From contig NZ_CP117522.1 in assembly GCF_031679605.1 (NCBI RefSeq), positions 9,796,001 through 9,860,000 on the forward strand: DNA of 64,000 nt, given 5' to 3'. The notes beneath the pieces were generated by a model, which worked only from the letters and a program-made list of their open reading frames with translations, had not been told where the DNA came from and did no database searches. Numbering within the stretch: position 1 is the first letter of the stretch; each line of letters opens with the position of its first letter. Source of the stretch: Streptomyces luomodiensis. Its GTDB lineage: Bacteria; Actinomycetota; Actinomycetes; Streptomycetales; Streptomycetaceae. The position numbers and the translations under genes were made by a program. This document shows, piece after piece, positions 62,303 to 64,000 of the stretch.

Positions 62303-63580
62303 TCAGGCGGCCGGACGGGCGCCCAGGGCGCGGCGGATGCTGTAGGCGGCGGCGCCGGCGACCAGCACCGCGGCCCCCGACAGCACCGAGGACAGCGGCA
62401 GGGCGAAAGCGAGCACCATGCAGCCGGCCACCCCGGCGACGGGGATGATCCGCGGCGGACGGCCTTCCTCAGGCGTGAGGGTCCAGGCGGAGGCATTGGC
62501 GATGGCGTAGTACGCCAGCACGCCGAAGGAGGAGAACCCGATCGCGCCGCGCACATCCGCCACCGCCGCCAGCACGGCCACCACCGCGCCGACCACCAGT
62601 TCGGCCCGGTGCGGCACCTTGAACCTCGGATGGACCGCCGCCAGCACGTGCGGCAGGTGACGGTCACGGGCCATGGCCAGCGTGGTACGTGAGACCCCGA
62701 GGACCAGCGCGAGCAACGAGCCCAGCGCGGCCACCGCCGCCCCCACCCGGACTACTGGTACCAGCCAGTCACCACCCGCCACCCGCACCGCCTCCGACAG
62801 CGGAGCGGCGGCGTGCGCCAGGCGGCCGGGACCGAGCACCACAAGCGCCGCGACGGCGACCACCGCGTAGACGACGAGCGTGATACCGAGCGCGATCGGA
62901 ATCGCCCGAGGGATCGTGCGCGCCGGATCTTTGACTTCCTCACCCAGGGTGGCGATGCGGGCGTACCCGGCGAACGCGAAGAACAGCAGGCCCCCGGCCT
63001 GCAGCACTCCGCCGAAGGAGGCGTCCGCGCCGATGTCCAGCCGTGCCGCATCCGCGGCCTGAGAGGTCAGGGCGGCGACCACGACGGCGGCGAGGACCGC
63101 CAGCACGACCGCGACGATCGCCCGGGTCAGCCACGCCGACTTCTGCACGCCCGCGTAGTTCACCGCGGTCAGCGCCACCACGGCCGCGACCGCCACCGCG
63201 TGCGCCTGCCCTGGCCACACATACGCCCCGACCGTCAGTGCCATCGCCGCGCACGAGGCGGTCTTGCCGACGACGAAGGACCACCCGGCCAGGTATCCCC
63301 AAAACGCGCCCAGCCGTTCCCGCCCGTACACATACGTGCCGCCCGAGGCGGGATAGCGGGCGGCCAGCCGGGCCGAGGACGTCGCATTGCAGTACGCCAC
63401 CGCCGCCGCGGCGGCCAGCCCCAGCAGCAGCCCGGATCCGGCCGCGCGGGCCGCCGGCGCGAGCGCGGCGAAGATCCCCGCGCCGATCATCGACCCCAGG
63501 CCGATCACCACCGCATCCGGCACCCCCAGCCGCCGCTGCAACTCATCCGGCACCCCGCCCGCCGTCGACGCCTTCCCCAT
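62303..63580 (-). CDS. APC-superfamily amino acid transporter
   Basis: 425 residues, about 12 membrane segments. The first reads AVVIGLGSMIGAGIFAALAPAA, the APC glycine-rich unwound helix, followed by YPASGGTYVYGRERLGAFWGYLAGW and FFAFAGYARIATLGEEVKDPARTIPRAI. Members exchange or import amino acids or amines; specificity is not evident. Its end lies 25 bases from the padR stop, and a PadR-type palindrome precedes it, so it is probably the PadR target. Confidence 0.9.
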   Translation of the reverse strand: MGKASTAGGVPDELQRRLGVPDAVVIGLGSMIGAGIFAALAPAARAAGSGLLLGLAAAAAVAYCNATSSARLAARYPASGGTYVYGRERLGAFWGYLAGWSFVVGKTASCAAMALTVGAYVWPGQAHAVAVAAVVALTAVNYAGVQKSAWLTRAIVAVVLAVLAAVVVAALTSQAADAARLDIGADASFGGVLQAGGLLFFAFAGYARIATLGEEVKDPARTIPRAIPIALGITLVVYAVVAVAALVVLGPGRLAHAAAPLSEAVRVAGGDWLVPVVRVGAAVAALGSLLALVLGVSRTTLAMARDRHLPHVLAAVHPRFKVPHRAELVVGAVVAVLAAVADVRGAIGFSSFGVLAYYAIANASAWTLTPEEGRPPRIIPVAGVAGCMVLAFALPLSSVLSGAAVLVAGAAAYSIRRALGARPAA

Positions 63581-63615
63581 GGCCCCACTCCCTCACTGCC
63601 CTTCGCTAACGGATC

Positions 63616-63635
63616 CCGATATCGGAAGACGATAT
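63616..63635. promoter_or_regulatory. Palindrome upstream of the APC transporter, candidate PadR operator
   Basis: CCGATATCGG at 63616-63625 overlaps a second inverted repeat, ATATCG-GAAGA-CGATAT (63619-63635). It lies 36 bases upstream of the transporter start and repeats the palindrome before padR. Confidence 0.6.
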
Positions 63636-63739
63636 ATGAGCGAATGCGGGCATCCCCAGCACCGGCCGACTGCCGGGACTTGGCCTACCCTGACCGCAGC
63701 AGGCCACATTTGGTCCGCCGATGGGTGAAGGGACAGCGG

Positions 63740-64000
63740 GTGGCTGGAGGACATGAGGAGCTGGGCGAGGCCCAGCGCCGCCACTGGGAGCAGACCTACA
63801 CCGCCCACCCCGGCATGTATGGTGAGGTCCCTTCCGCGCCCGCCGTCCACGCCACCGGGGTCTTCCGCTCCGCCGGCGCCCAGGACGTCCTCGAACTCGG
63901 CTCCGGACACGGCCGCGACGCCGTGTACTTCGCCCGCGAGGGCTTCACCGTCCAGGCGACCGACTTCTCCGGAACCGGCCTTGAGCAGCTGCGCGCCGCC
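63740..64000 (+). CDS. Class I SAM-dependent methyltransferase, 3' partial
   Basis: 87 residues are visible from GTG 63740 (GAAGGGA upstream); the gene runs off the window. RRHWEQTYTAHPGMYGEVPS is followed by the SAM-binding motif I DVLELGSGHGRDAVYFAREG and ATDFSGTGLEQLRAA (motif II region). The pattern is that of small-molecule methyltransferases such as the TehB/UbiE-like group. The acceptor cannot be told from this part. Confidence 0.85.
   Translation, partial: MAGGHEELGEAQRRHWEQTYTAHPGMYGEVPSAPAVHATGVFRSAGAQDVLELGSGHGRDAVYFAREGFTVQATDFSGTGLEQLRAA

Overview
The window is very GC-rich, strongly biased to G/C in third codon positions, and carries type I polyketide synthase modules, Tat and lipoprotein export signals and GntR, XRE-cupin, TetR and PadR regulators. 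This points to Streptomyces or a close actinomycete relative. No rRNA, tRNA or CRISPR array was seen.

Bases 1-31432 are the 3' end of a modular type I polyketide synthase (PKS) cluster: the tail of one PKS gene (AT-DH-KR-ACP), a two-module PKS, and a three-module PKS ending in a thioesterase. All six visible modules carry AT-DH-KR-ACP with intact catalytic motifs and no enoylreductase, so the last six extensions should leave C=C bonds (a polyene-type segment) before TE release. Two ATs read as malonyl-type, one as methylmalonyl-type and three have non-standard signatures. Long near-identical DNA blocks shared between modules indicate recent duplication or gene conversion. A perfect 23-bp hairpin terminator ends the cluster.

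Bases 31500-36531 are a boundary zone: two transposase relics, a ketopantoate-reductase-like gene divergent from a TetR gene, an alpha/beta hydrolase whose nucleophile serine is Ala, and an exported beta-propeller protein.

Bases 36832-59188 form one catabolic island. An XRE-cupin regulator is followed by a three-subunit D-hydroxyproline dehydrogenase, a pyrroline-4-hydroxy-2-carboxylate deaminase, a 4-hydroxyproline 2-epimerase and an amino-acid permease. Then come a Tat-exported GH127-type beta-L-arabinofuranosidase and, divergently, a tight operon: cytoplasmic GH127, peptide-binding lipoprotein, two permeases, two ATPases, prolyl aminopeptidase and aminopeptidase P. A second deaminase, an epimerase copy with its core deleted, and a GntR regulator close the island. 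Read together: remove arabinose from hydroxyproline, import Hyp/Pro-rich (glyco)peptides, split them, and oxidise hydroxyproline to alpha-ketoglutaric semialdehyde. The natural substrate would be plant extensin-like hydroxyproline-rich glycoproteins or arabinosylated Hyp peptides. A shared operator-like element precedes both GH127 genes and the second deaminase gene, tying the parts into one candidate regulon.

Bases 59189-64000 are mixed: an oxidase relic, a frameshifted aminoglycoside-phosphotransferase-like gene, a broken istB, a small membrane protein, a PadR regulator convergent with an APC transporter (the two promoters share a palindrome), and the start of a methyltransferase gene.
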